The notes below the pieces were generated by a model that made no database searches, had not been told where the DNA came from, and worked only from the letters and a program-made list of their open reading frames with translations. This document shows, one piece after another, positions 40,600 to 51,545 of a stretch of 64,000 nucleotides of DNA (position 1 is the first letter of the stretch; each line of letters starts with the position of its first letter). Source of the DNA: Nematopogon swammerdamellus (Eukaryota > Arthropoda > Insecta > Lepidoptera > Adelidae); contig OX336355.1 of the NCBI GenBank assembly GCA_946902875.1, forward strand, positions 12,247,347 through 12,311,346, given 5' to 3'. A program made the translations under genes and the position numbers.

Positions 40600-40866
40600 T
40601 ATTTATTTATTCCGGAAATACAATGTACTAGTTATAAAGAAAGTAAACAAATTATCGAAAATGAAATTTTATTAAAACAGTAAAACAAAATACAACTTGA
40701 CACAGTCAGTAAAATTAATTAAATAAAATTAACCTAATAAATAATAAAAACTAAATAATTATATACTTACTGTAAGTAAAAAAAATTCGTCCAACTCAGT
40801 CGACTCCGCCACAGTGCCCAATACGCTGGCTGCGTTGCCCCTTTGAACGGCTAGCCTTATTCGCTG
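40600..40866 (-). pseudogene. Retroelement tail, RGNAASVLGT type, with AT-rich 3' UTR
   Basis: On the minus strand, QRIRLAVQRGNAASVLGTV is followed by AESTELDEF and a long AT-rich stretch. It is the same C-terminal block as at 6387. Here the block starts right after TTGTTTCAG, which resembles an intron acceptor. Confidence 0.5.
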
Positions 40867-41390
40867 AAACAATTTAAACTAATTTTAAGTATTTAACCAG
40901 AGACGCATTCCACAAGTAATAAGCTAAGGCGATATCCACAAAAATATAACACGAATGAGTATAAAATTGACAACATAATTTGTTGAAGCAATACCCACGG
41001 TAATGATGCACAAGCAGAAGAGAGAAAAAAAGAAAAACAAAACAAAATGAGAATTAAATGTGACAAAAGTGATCGTTCAATTCAATGACGCTATGTGAGG
41101 CCGAGTTGTACAGAATGCTCTCAAATTGTATGCTCTCAATACATACTATGACAATGAACAAGTTGTATTTTTAGTTCTTCTTCTTATGTAGCTATCACTT
41201 TCATGTGAATGTGAATAATTTTCACCTGGAGAAATGACGAGAAGAAAAGTAAAAGTACTGTAAATTTATAATAAACAATAGGTAAAACTGGTTTTTATAC
41301 AAACTTATTTTCTGTTCACGCAGACAGCTCGGCTGTGGAATTCACTATCGCACTTTATCCGACACTGCAAATAGCTCCCTTGTGCAAGAA
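40867..41390. other. Unassigned
   Basis: No supported gene or repeat. Confidence 0.35.
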
Positions 41391-42110
41391 AAAACCGGCC
41401 AAGTGCGAATTGGATTCGCACACCGACGCTACGGTTAGATACAACCAGATAATTTTATTGACCGGTTTTTGTTATTGTTTGTTTTACTTTAGAGTTTTCA
41501 CTATAATCACACCAACATTGACGCTTGTATGTATTACCGTTTTTAAAATAGATAAAAAACAATATATTTGCAAAAACAATTATGTGATTTTTTTTAGTGA
41601 ACTACAAATTATTTCCTTTACTTTTGCCGGGAGATTTTGTTTCTTGCCAAATTTCATGATTCTAGGTCCACGGGAAGTACCTTAAGGGTTTTGATGAGTG
41701 AGTTTGGGAGTATCAGAATATGTGACATCTTTTGATATGTGACATCTCGCCTTATCTTTTGATTGCGTTGACTTAGAAGCTTGATTTTTTACACGTCCAA
41801 GGGACCGTATCTCTTAGTAATTTTGATAATAATTTCAACTTGATACTTCTACCCCTTCCTGAGAAAAAGGGTCTTCATAAAAAAATTTATGTGATATAAC
41901 TACAAATTAACGATTTTCGGAGTTCTACTTGCGTTGTGAGACTTTGCTTTTGCCAAATTTCATGACTCTAGGTCAACGGGAACCCAATAGGTTTTCATTT
42001 GATTTGAGTGAGCATAAATCTTTTGATTTTATTTTCTATCGTAACGAAATCATCTTGACTACACAAAATACTCACTTAATACTTAAAAGCCTATCTTTTC
42101 TTGAAACAGT
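41391..42110. repeat. Long family D-related repeat
   Basis: It opens with the family D end AAAAAACCGGCCAAGTGCGA. The phrase GCCAAATTTCATGA-TCTAGGTC occurs twice (41648 and 41952), each followed by ACGGGAA and a GTTTTGAT/GTTTTCAT stretch. This suggests a longer parent element or a tandem duplication of about 300 bp. Confidence 0.5.
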
Positions 42111-42814
42111 CATCTAAATAAAAATTTCAGTGGCACGATTTAATTGTACAGAAACCATTTGTTTGTGCAGTTAAAAAGTATAAAGTTCTAAAACACTTTT
42201 CGAAAGAAACGAGTTTTCTTCATATCGAAAAATTCGCACCAAAGTGCGAGAATGTGAACTGTCGCTTTGACCTAAAACGTGACAACGAAATTATTGTCTT
42301 TGGAAATGTGGACTTACTGTGCCTAGATATTAGAAGTTTCGAAAATTTGTCAATTACGACAACATTGGAAGTACTGAAATAATTTTATAAGGGATTATGT
42401 ATTATCTTCTATATAATATGTATATAACCAATTTAAAGCTGCGAGCGCAAATTAAAAAAAAAATATTTTTATTCTTCACTTTTTTTTTTATTCAAAATGT
42501 TTTGTACGTTCTGCCAGCCAAACAAATACATTCAAACTACCTACCAGACTGGACAACAAGAACAAAATCGTAATCCTATATATGCTAGGCAACTTAGTTA
42601 CCTAGCGCTGGTAATAAATCACTCATACTTGTGTGACATTAGTTTGACACGTAATGTGAGGTTATTGACGTTCGAGATCGAAGGTTTTCTATGAAAATGT
42701 TCCGAATGCCCGCTCATACCTGGCTATATTTAAATATATTTACAGATTAAATACTCTTTATAACAATGTTGGTTGTAGTTTTTTTATTATATTTATATTG
42801 TATATTACTAATTA
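42111..42814. other. Unassigned
   Basis: AT-rich, no feature. The 65-residue ORF at 42497 has no recognisable motif. Confidence 0.3.
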
Positions 42815-43305
42815 AAAAACATATATTCATTATATTTCGACATTGTCGTCGTCAGATTTTTTTTTATCTGACGACGACAATATGTCGTCGTCAGATAAAA
42901 AACCGTGTACCGTGTGGGGCCGGTACTGTACCGTGTGGGGCCGGTACTTAAAAAGAATAACCCCACTGCATCTCTCCCCGTGCATGTCATAAAAGGCGAC
43001 TAAGGGATAAGGACAAGATGCCGTGCTAAAGGGCGACAGGCTCGCCACCTCTCACCTTGGCACGGTACTTCCACCGAGTCATGCAGCAGGTGGGTCTTCG
43101 TGCATTACTTGCTGCTTGATCGACTGAATCTTGTTCGAATACTTTGCGAAACGTGGTGGTCGGTGTTGTGCTGTAATTTTCCAGAGTTCTTGCAGCACAA
43201 CATCGATTACTCTGCTTACCCCGATTGTCGGGATTCAGCGTGTGTGATATGTATGTATGTATGTATGACAATATGTCGAAATATAATAAATATGTGTTTT
43301 TTTAA
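42815..43305. mobile_element. Foldback element interrupted by a family C copy
   Basis: AAAAAACATATATTCATTAT and ATTTCGACATTGTCG at left pair with GACAATATGTCGAAATATAA and TAAATATGTGTTTTTT at right. Inside the left part TTGTCGTCGTCAGAT..ATCTGACGACGACAA forms a tight hairpin (42844-42882). Between the arms sits an inverted family C copy. Confidence 0.6.
42900..43267 (-). repeat. Family C full-length copy, inverted
   Basis: It runs on the plus strand from GTACCGTGTGGGGCCGGTAC (occurring twice in tandem) through AGATGCCGTGCTAAAGGGCG, ATGCAGCAGGTGGGTCTTCG and GTGGTCGGTGTTGTGCTG to CCCGATTGTCGGGATTCAGC and (GTAT)n. Confidence 0.88.
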
Positions 43306-43853
43306 TTTGTAATATACATAATAAATATAATCAATATATTTACAGCCAACAGTCCAAACAAATACTAAAAAAACTGCATGCAAAAACCTTAAATTCAACA
43401 CTGTTGATATTATATTTATATATTCACAATGAAGTTTGTCACGGTCGCATGTGGCAAGAAAGTTTTATAATCTGGCCATTCAAGTTTCGGATGTCATCTT
43501 ACTCAACCACTTGATAAAATAATATAACGCACACCATGAATGCGAGCTTCTTGAGCACTCTCCTCTTTGTCAATGCGGCAAACACCTGACTCGATTAAAC
43601 AAATATTAGCGAAGTGTGGCTTGCTCAATTAGTCTATTGATAATGTAATTGCAAATAATTTGCATTAGTTTTTACCTGTGACTCCGCCCGCGTTAATAGA
43701 GAATCGTGGCTATGACATTTCGTCTTCTATTTATATTTAGCGTGATGTTTAATCCGCTGTAATTGGAGGGAAGGGAGCAGCTATACAAGACAAATTTTTA
43801 GAAATCGGTATAGTGATAACAAAGTGATAGATATCACGCATAATTTTATGAAC
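43306..43853. other. Unassigned
   Basis: No supported gene or repeat. Confidence 0.3.
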
Positions 43854-43892
43854 AGAAGAGAAGGTAGAGGTGGTACCTCTACCTTCTCTTCT
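43854..43892. repeat. 18-bp perfect hairpin
   Basis: AGAAGAGAAGGTAGAGGT pairs exactly with ACCTCTACCTTCTCTTCT around GGT. Each arm is purine- or pyrimidine-pure except for single bases. Confidence 0.8.
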
Positions 43893-44123
43893 TACTTTGT
43901 ACTAAAAATGATGAAAAATTCGGAAAAGAGACGGATCTCTACACAACAGAATTTTGTATTCTGCAATAATTCGACACACATCATAAAAGTGAGAAAAGAC
44001 ATAAAATATTATACGCGATTGGTTTCTAATATTTTTCGTCTGTAAAGATATCCAATTTTTTATTCTTCATTTTGGTCAGGTTTCAAAATTAAAGGTCGCA
44101 TTGATTAGAAATGTTCGCTTTTT

Positions 44124-44715
44124 AGGGTTCCGTACTAAAATTGTAAAATAGGAACCATTATAGTATCATTTCGTTGTCCGTCTGTGCGTCCATCAGTCAG
44201 TCTGTCTATATGTTCTAAACCGTTAGCCCTAGACAGTAATATGTTATTTTGTAACTTACAAAGTTCAGGTGATATATGCGCGAAAAAAAAATCTATTTTG
44301 TAGTGGTAATTGTTTGACCATAAAGTGAAAATAAACATATATAATTTTTTTATAGTAGTCAGGTGGCAATTACAAGGATTCGTTCCGTCAAACGTATACT
44401 TTCTTGTAAACAGTAAGTCATTAAGGGCGAGGGCGAAGGCCAAGCTGCGTTCAGGTAATCGATTACTCGATCGATTATTTTTTCTCGAAGAAAATAAGTC
44501 ACAGAGGTCGAGGCCGAAGGAAAAGCTGCGTTAAGAAAAAATATGTCCTTCTCCGAAATCCTTAAGTAAATTAAGTTAAAGAAATTAAACGTATAGATAA
44601 ACGTATGAATACATCTCCTGAAGTAAATCAATTAGGGCCAGGTCGAAGGCCAAAGAAAATCTGGTATGATACGGAACCCTCGGTGAGAGAGTCTAACTCG
44701 CACTTCACCGGCACC
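44124..44715 (+). repeat. Family D variant with a different interior
   Basis: It has family D ends (AGGGTTCCGTACTAAAATTG and GATACGGAACCCTCGGTGAG). The inside has a diverged CTGT tract and three GGGCGAGG/GAGGCCGAAGG-AAAGCTGCG-type repeats (44428, 44511, 44637). It is a related but distinct subfamily. Confidence 0.6.
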
Positions 44716-45576
44716 ATTTTTTGCTATGTTCATATGATTCACACTGAACCATATGCACTGTTATGTAAAATCTTATGAAATAATTACTTACCTATGTATT
44801 TTTAGTTACCCACGCAAGTAGGAGAATAAATATATTTTGTCGTGCTAAAGTTATTTCATCGCATCATCTAGAGACATAAACCATCAATGTAAAAGATTAA
44901 TCAAATCCGTTATTGGCTAACTCCTGCGCATATAATGAAGACCTCAACCTTAATCGACGACCGACAAGAAAACTTTGTTTAGAAATACATAATTACGGAT
45001 TTCGTCAAAATATATTTTTATTAATTAGCAACTTTATTTGCTTTCATGTTTAAAATGTAGCAATAATTCAGAGCTAATTTATTGATAAATAATTTGTATT
45101 CGATCTTGAAAGTGCGTGTTTGGATTAAAGAGTGGGTGTAATTACAAATTGTATAGGTACTTAAGACATATTTTTATCTACTTAATTTTTTTTTTCATTG
45201 AGCCTTTTGTCTGTGCTATTATGTAACAAGATAACAAGATAACGCAGTAACTTCTTTTAAGTCATACTTTTAAAAAATATTACAAATTTAAACACAAATA
45301 AATATTTTGTAACAGAATACCCAACAAATCATACCATAATTGCAGCCCACTGGGTTGGTACAACCGTACTGGATATAAGTTAGCCGCATCTCGTCATTCA
45401 TCATCATTTTTCGTCATTTTCCTCGTCATCATTTTTTCACTGTAAAATTTTTAACATCAGATTTGCTATCACATTATTGAGTTTCTAACTATCATGCGAA
45501 ACTCGCGTACAGGTACCTGCGACGCAGTAAAAGAGTTCGACGCTAAGGAAACCCTTGATAAGTTTCTTCTACAACT
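44716..45576. other. Mostly unassigned, SINE-1 scrap inside
   Basis: AT-rich. A SINE-1 body scrap (CACTGGGTTGGTACAACCGT) lies at about 45347-45395, followed by short TCGTCATT repeats. Confidence 0.4.
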
Positions 45577-45770
45577 TTGCCCATATTTTTACCCGACTCT
45601 GGCGAAGTAAAAAGGAGGGTAATGTGTTTAGACTTAGAATATTTGTATGTATGTATGTATGAGTGGTCCGGCCACTCTAACGCCTATACGACTCGTCCGA
45701 TTTGGATAATTCTGGTGTCATTCGGTTGTCCCGATTACGCGAGTAACACTTGGTACCAAATTTTTTAGAA
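45577..45770 (+). repeat. Possible dispersed repeat with (TATG)n
   Basis: TTTTTACCCGACTCTGGCGA, GTGTTTAGACTTAGAATATT, then TATGTATGTATGTATG and CGTCCGATTTGGATAATTC. I recall similar sequence in other lepidopteran genomes. There is only one copy here. Confidence 0.3.
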
Positions 45771-46072
45771 AATTCTAAATAGCGGCTTTCTTTCGTCATT
45801 TAAGTAGTCCTTACGGCATGAAAACTGTTTTGAATTGTATATCTTTTAAACGGTTATTGAGAAAATAACATTCTAGTGGATAGCGCCACGCGTAAGCAGC
45901 GTCTCCTGCGAATGTTTTTTTTTCGAAACATTACACAGAAACATCGAAACATTGGGGCGTGGCCATGCCCATTTGTATAAAAACCATAGAGAAATATTTT
46001 TTTGTTTCATATTTTTGTGTATTGTTTCGAAAAAACATGCGCAGGAGACGCCGCTTTAGGTACACACGATGC

Positions 46073-46165
46073 GACCGCCTGATCACTGGACGCACTAGGC
46101 TATCCAGAGGCGGGAACGCGGCCGACATCCTCGGCACTAATCCGGGGGCAAAATCGCTTAACGAA
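46073..46165 (+). pseudogene. Retroelement C-terminal fragment, RGGNAADILGT type
   Basis: The plus frame reads TGRTRLSRGGNAADILGTNP, then GAKSLNEIYFDV. It aligns by eye with RGNAASVLGT at 6387 and the other copies, in the opposite orientation to those. Confidence 0.4.
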
Positions 46166-46240
46166 ATTTATTTTGACGTGAATTTGATGAAACGTCTTTG
46201 GGCTCGTGTAAGGGGGTGTTTTTGGTTAGTTTTGTTTTAG

Positions 46241-47064
46241 GTTATAGTTTTAGTTTTATCTTAAGCATCTATGCGTTTAAGAAGGAAATGGCTACGGAAC
46301 CCTCTGTGTGTTAGCGACGTTTGGGACTTAGCAGGCTACTTTCTCTATTTCTACGTGTATTTTAAATTGGGTTGTGCTATATAAATATAAAAAAAGTTTA
46401 GGTGTCGCGGGTCACCCGACAGAAGCGAAACTTCTTACGCTTTGTATTTAAAATCCAATTAATTTAATTTCGATCGGGATAGCGCCATCTATGCGATATT
46501 CCTTTCAACTTGTACAATGGTTCGTTTTCAAAAGACTCTAATAGATGGCGCTGGACAGCTCAGCCAACGCTTGGGCGTTTCAACTTCCGTTCGTACTTTC
46601 GTGACGTATAAATTTTTCTGAGTTAGGTCCCCATCCCGAACGTGCGTTAAAAAGCTTCTCTTCAAAAATATATCTGTCCTTCTTTCTAATATTCACAAAA
46701 CACGGATGAATGACACGAACCGGCTAAACCTGAACCATCCAAGTTTTATTCTCGCAGTAAGTGACCGCAGACTCTCACGATGACCTCACTGGTATCATGG
46801 TTGTCTATTTCGCAACTTTAACTGCGTAGGCGCCACGATTAGGCGCACACTCATTCCCGTTAGCCTTTATACACATTTTAGGATGTTCAACTTTTTGAGG
46901 CTAATGTTTTTAAACTTCAGAGTCAAAGTTCAAATGTTTTTCCGAAAAATCTTTCAGACAGACTGACAACATTGCCATATAAAGCGTGTTAAGAACATTG
47001 AGAAAGTCAAAAGTATTTTATTTCAGCGAGCATTGTATGTGGAAAATCGATCGTGCTATAGAAA
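46241..47064. other. Unassigned, with TAGATGGCGCT motifs
   Basis: ATAGCGCCATCTAT (46481) and AATAGATGGCGCT (46539) form an inverted pair. A family D-like end (CTACGGAACCCTCTG) is at 46292. No gene. Confidence 0.3.
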
Positions 47065-47176
47065 CGGCCGAAGGGAAGCACTGACATGGCACCTAGTTCA
47101 CCCGGTGTTATGGGCTGACATCACGGATGTTGTAGTGTAGGTGATGTAGCCAACCGTGTCAGTTTCCATAAAAACC
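47065..47176 (+). repeat. SINE-2 3' tail
   Basis: GAAGGGAAGCACTGACATGG, CACCCGGTGTTATGGGCTGA, then TAGCCAACCGTGTCAGTTTC and CATAAAA. A GTAGT duplication is present in GTTGTAGTGTAGGTGATG. Confidence 0.85.
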
Positions 47177-47257
47177 TAAACAGCTGATTATTATTTGAAG
47201 TCATTGACTCGGCCCGGCTAGGAGAGTTAATGACCTCATATAATCAGCTGTTTAGGT
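47174..47257. mobile_element. Foldback, ~36-bp arms
   Basis: ACCTAAACAGCTGATTATTA at left pairs with TAATCAGCTGTTTAGGT at right, and TCATTGA with TTAATGA. The right arm and the following 180 bp recur at 53809-54050, so it belongs to a dispersed element. Confidence 0.6.
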
Positions 47258-48130
47258 ACGTAGTGACACGTTTTAGTGTGTAGAACATACATTGACATGT
47301 TTCTTAAAATTTCTCGAAAGATAGTCCTAAAATTGTCTTCTTTTTTTTCTTTAACGTTATTATGGTGGTTATGTAGCAAGCCTCCCGAAATATTTGCAGC
47401 TAATACTATAAAGCCAATGCCAACAAACCTCGCAGCAGTTTTTGGCAGCGATCTGCTCTTTTCTTCAACGTTATCTTGTGACCGTTCATATATTTATATT
47501 ATGTAGTTTATATTATAGTAGGTGGTAGCGGTTTCCGAGAAGCATTTTAAATATGCTTCAGATTCACGTTTGAAGGCGCTTTAGCCACTCTGCAATGGCG
47601 ATACCATAACCGTGTTTTTATGTAACGTCAAGTGACATGGTTGGCTGCTAGATTCATTATGTCAACCCATTACACCATGTTCCTGCTCGAACTAAGTGCC
47701 ATGCCAGTACTTTCCTTGTGTTCTTACATAGGCTAGACTGAAAATATGACATATATATATAGCAGTTTAAAAAAACCTTCATTCAGTGAGTAGGTATCAA
47801 TTCTGTTATTTTATGTTATTTTAGATCTGGTCTGGCTGGACTATGCACGATCTGGTCTAGTTACGTGGCTCCAGGGTGACTATTCGCGACCCTTCCACTC
47901 ACATTCGCTTCCTCATAATGGTTTTTTCGTAACCTTCCTTCCACTCACGATATAAAGTAAATATCTTTCGTTGGTGTCATAACATCCAATCTTCTAACTT
48001 GTTCTAATTTTAAGTGCATTATTTTTAAAACGAGGGGAGGGAACTTCGTTCCACGTATTTATAGTGCTAGAAACGTCTCATACCTACTTTACGAGGCACC
48101 CAGAATAATTAATTATTATATTATACTTGA
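47258..48130. other. Mostly unassigned, scraps of repeats
   Basis: A degraded SINE-2-like piece lies near 47625-47790 (GTGACATGGTTGGCTGC, TTACACCATGTTCCTGCTC). No gene. Confidence 0.35.
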
Positions 48131-48300
48131 GCAGCGGGTAGCCGGCGGCGAGGTCTTAGCTTGGACGCTTGATCTCAGAGTCCGAGGTTCGAAACCGGCC
48201 GACACGCCCCAATGAGTCTGGCGGAAACATGTAAGCGCATGGCTACCTATAATACACCTGCTGGCCCTATGTAGGTGGTAGGCTCAATCTGTAGCCTGTA
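48131..48300 (+). repeat. SINE-1 5' part, diverged
   Basis: GCAGCGGGTAGCCGGCGGCG, then CCGAGGTTCGAAACCGGCCG (B box) and CCAATGAGTCTGGCGG. The A box is mutated. Confidence 0.65.
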
Positions 48301-48538
48301 GGCTGTATCCCGACAATCGGGTTAAGCAGAATAATCAGTGTTGTGCTGCAAGTACTCTTGTAATTACAGCACAACAGCGACCACCACGTTTAGAATGTAT
48401 TAGGACAAAATAACTATCAAGCAGCAATGAAAGCACGAAGACCCACCAGCTGCATGACTCGAACCGTGCCAAGGTTGATTTAGATTTAGATTGAGAGGTG
48501 GGTAGCATGTCGCCCTTTAGCGCGGCAACGTGTCTTTA
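48301..48538 (+). repeat. Family C copy
   Basis: CCCGACAATCGGGTTAAGCA, GTGTTGTGCTGCAAG, AAATAACTATCAAGCAGCAA and CGTGCCAAGGTTGATTTAG up to CGCCCTTTAGCGCGGCAAC. Confidence 0.8.
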
Positions 48539-48542
48539 CTTT

Positions 48543-48690
48543 ACTTTTTTTTATTGAAACTGACACGGTTTGCTACATATGGCGGTGGCTACGGTGAACT
48601 AGGTGCTATGTCAGTGCTTCCCCCTTTGATCGTCCCGGCTACACTGAACTGGTCTGAAAACACAAACTATTTACATAGCCGTTCACTTCA
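48543..48690 (-). repeat. SINE-2 3' part, inverted
   Basis: TTTTATTGAAACTGACACGG, AACTAGGTGCTATGTCAGTG and CGGCTACACTGAACTGGTC. An internal deletion removes the ATCCGTGATGTCAGCCC part. Confidence 0.8.
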
Positions 48691-49013
48691 GTACTTCAGA
48701 TAAAATACAAAATTCATGTCCCTATGCACATAAGCCGGACAAGTGGACTCGTCGACTTGCATTTTTTTCACTCAATTTCACTCCTTGCCGCTCTAGTAAT
48801 CAGTAAAAAGAGACACAAATTACGTATCAACTGGCTCACTCGTCCGCCGCCATTCTCTCTGTAATCACACGTTATGGGATCGCAACGAGGAGGGTACAAT
48901 GGGAGAGCACTTTCTGCTTTTGCGGCGCAGGTGAAATTATATCGTTGATTTGTTATTGGAAAGTTCAATTTGAGTAAAGCGCTTTGTAAGAAAACTTAAA
49001 ACTTGAATGTATG
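48691..49013. other. Unassigned
   Basis: No feature seen. Confidence 0.3.
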
Positions 49014-49428
49014 GTTTTTTATGGAAACTGACACGGTTGGCTACATCACTTACAACATCCGTGATGTCAGCCCATAACACCGGGTGAACTAGGTGCCATG
49101 TCAGTGCTTTCCTTTCGGTCGTGCCGGCTACACTGAACTGGACGGAAAACACAAACTATTTACATAGCAGTTTCGACTGAAGTTTCATTCAGTGCGGTGG
49201 TACCAACCCGAGCGAGATTATTTATTTATTTATTTATTTATTTGAGTTGAAACCTACCACCAAGTAAGGAAAGAAGGGAAGGGACCTACAGTTTTACGTT
49301 GAATCCGAACCACGGTCAGCCTCCAACGGTCGAGCGGTCACTCATCTAAGTACTGACCGCGTCCAGCGTTGCTTAACAATCAATAGCAACAGTCGACTGT
49401 CTTCACCACTGAGCTAACGAGGTTAGTA
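49014..49428 (-). mobile_element. SINE-2, full-length with (TTTA)n inside
   Basis: It is complete, including the 5S-like segment (plus strand GGTCACTCATCTAAGTACTG, CCGCGTCCAGCGTTGCTTAA) and the head (CACTGAGCTAACGAGG). A (TTTA)n microsatellite at 49218-49243 interrupts the shared body. Confidence 0.88.
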
Positions 49429-49534
49429 AGTACGCAGTATATATACCTATATGTCTTTCACAGTACAAACAGCTCGCCTCTGAAATAATCTGCCCGTGCA
49501 TTTACTTTCCACTGCGTCTATAAATGTATCATCA

Positions 49535-49800
49535 ATACTAATAATAAATCTGTAAGGGATGGTCATGGAGTAAGTTACTTTGTGTTATTATTAGATATTG
49601 TATGATACTAAAACGAAATTGACGATTTTTTGAAATATTTTCTGTATGTATGTATGTTCCTCCATAACTCTTAAACCGATCATCAGAATTCGACGAAACT
49701 TAGTACAAGCACATTTAACTATACGTGACACAGGATAGGCTATCCTATGTCGCGTATAGTCAATGTTCTTCTATGTTTCTTATCCATTCTTATGGGACGG
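49535..49800 (+). repeat. Helitron-like family, 5' part
   Basis: AATACTAATAATAAATCTGT, CATGGAGTAAGTTACTTTGT, GTTCCTCCATAACTCTTAAA, CGAAACTTAGTACAAGCACA and GGCTATCCTATGTCGCGTAT. It matches the reversed copies at 52.5 and 55.4 kb, but lacks the GC hairpin end. Confidence 0.65.
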
Positions 49801-50268
49801 ATGAACAGCTTTAATTTTGGTGAGCACCAGGGCCAAAACGAACCGGTTTTGTTGCAACTTTTGTGTTCGCACAATGCAGATTACTTTCTTTATTGCGATA
49901 ACCCATTTCAGACAGGTCATACGTAGATGTATCTAATGAAAAGCTATGTCTAACCTAACCTAGCCTAACCTAACAAAATATATGTCTAAGTATTTTATTG
50001 GGGTTTTACTAGACGGCAATGGTCTGCATACGTACCTTATATAATATACGGTTATATTTAACTAGATTTATTGGAGATTTCAATTAGAACATGTTCTCTT
50101 TATATATTTCTTATTTAGATAAAATTAAAATCCGAAAATTAATAGTAAAAATACGTCAGAAGTAGAATAGATAGTAAATAGTAGAAAAAGAAAGCAGGAG
50201 ATTGAGTCATACCTACTATAGAAGGTGCAACTGATCGAAATTCAGAGAGAATACGTCATCGACCCGGT
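49801..50268. other. Unassigned
   Basis: A short CTAACCTAACCTAGCCTAAC run lies near 49950. Otherwise AT-rich. Confidence 0.3.
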
Positions 50269-50340
50269 GGCGAAATGGTAACGCGCTGGCGGCTCAAGCC
50301 GGAGTTCCGAATCCGGTTTGGAATCCTGGTCGGGACGTAT
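50269..50340 (+). repeat. tRNA-like sequence, probably a SINE head
   Basis: GGTGGCGAAATGGTAACGCG resembles an A box and CCGGTTTGGAATCCTGGTC a degenerate B box. CCCGACC near the start and GGTCGGGAC at the end could pair. An AT-rich tail follows. It is not a clean cloverleaf, so I do not call it a tRNA gene. Confidence 0.35.
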
Positions 50341-50488
50341 TTTTTCTCTTCATTTTCGGCTTTGTATATTTTTATCTAAATAAGTATAACTGTTTTGTAA
50401 TACAATAAAATTACCAGAATCTTCAACGGATCTTAATAAAAGCAAGTATTAGTAGGCTAACTGTAGACTGATAAAATTATTTCCTTCA

Positions 50489-50565
50489 ATTCAGCCGACT
50501 CCCCCACAGTGACCAATATACGCTAGTAGCGTTGCCCCCTTGAATCGCTAGCCCTGTAAAAGACT
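50489..50565 (-). pseudogene. Retroelement C-terminal fragment, diverged
   Basis: On the minus strand LAIQGGNATSVYWSLWGSR aligns with LAIQRGNAASVLGT, with the frame lost after SVY. It is preceded by CTTTTACAGG. Confidence 0.4.
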
Positions 50566-50684
50566 TCGCTCGTCGGTCACCAGACTTATCGATGAGGAGC
50601 TTTCCACACCTTGAAATATACAAAGTAGGTATGTTTTTAAATCTAATTTAAACAACTTTACCAACAAAACTAAGTCATATTCTT

Positions 50685-50754
50685 ATATGTATACACACAC
50701 ACGATTATATGTATACACACACACGATTATATGTATACACACACACGATTATAT
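50685..50754 (+). repeat. 22-bp minisatellite, three identical units
   Basis: The unit ATATGTATACACACACACGATT is given by its parts ATATGTAT, ACACACACACG and ATT. It starts at 50685, 50707 and 50729 with no differences, followed by a partial ATAT. Confidence 0.85.
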
Positions 50755-51182
50755 TGTTATTCATGGCTTCTATAAAATACTTATTTCTATTATATTTTAT
50801 TTTGTTTATCTGTTTATTATTGTATTACATACAAATTAAGTGTCAAAATAATTATGTACAAGCATTAATTTATTTTCAAAATTGCATCATTTATATCTGT
50901 TGAATTAATTTAGAAAACAGTTCGAAAATGCATAAGAAAATGTGTGTCAAATACATCTGTTTTTAATTTGGTTGATATACTATGATTGAGAAAGAGAATA
51001 AAATATGCTAAGTCTGACGAAAAAATACAAGTTTTCAAGGTCGAACTTACTATTCATTAATGTGCGTTTTATACTATTTAAGAATCTAGACACATTGAAT
51101 AATGTCTAATGAAAGAAAATTGGGAAATATTATATCTACGGTGATTATAGAAAAGCTCTGTATGAGACCGTGCGTATATTTT
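50755..51182. other. AT-rich, unassigned
   Basis: No feature seen. Confidence 0.35.
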
Positions 51183-51545
51183 TTAGGGTTCCGTATCCGG
51201 TACGGGACCCTATTACTAACCCTACGCCGTCTGTCTGTCTGTTCGTCCGTCCTAGGGCTGTATCGTTTGATTGAAACGTAATAGGTAGCCGGTTGAAAAT
51301 TTCACAGAATATGTGTTAGTATGGCGGATGTGCCAACAAATAATAAAAAAGCAAAACGTAAAAAAATTATGGTGTCACCATACAAGAAGCGTGAAATCGA
51401 TTACTACATATTCACGCTACTGAATAATAGATGGCGCTACAGGTATTAAAATTTTGCATTATAGAAAGACAAAATATAGACGAATATGGTTTTTTGACAG
51501 GTGTATGGTACAGCGACGAGCAAAACTCGCACTTGACCGATGTTG
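51183..51545 (+). repeat. Family D copy
   Basis: AGGGTTCCGTATCCGGTACG, CTACGCCGTCTGTCTGTCTG, TTTCACAGAATATGTGTTAG and AATAATAGATGGCGCTACAG. It ends at GCAAAACTCGCACTTGACCG with a deletion of the TACGGAACCCT part. Confidence 0.8.

Noticed and set aside
50269..50340. tRNA gene
   Set aside because: The A and B boxes are degenerate, and no clean cloverleaf or anticodon arm can be drawn.
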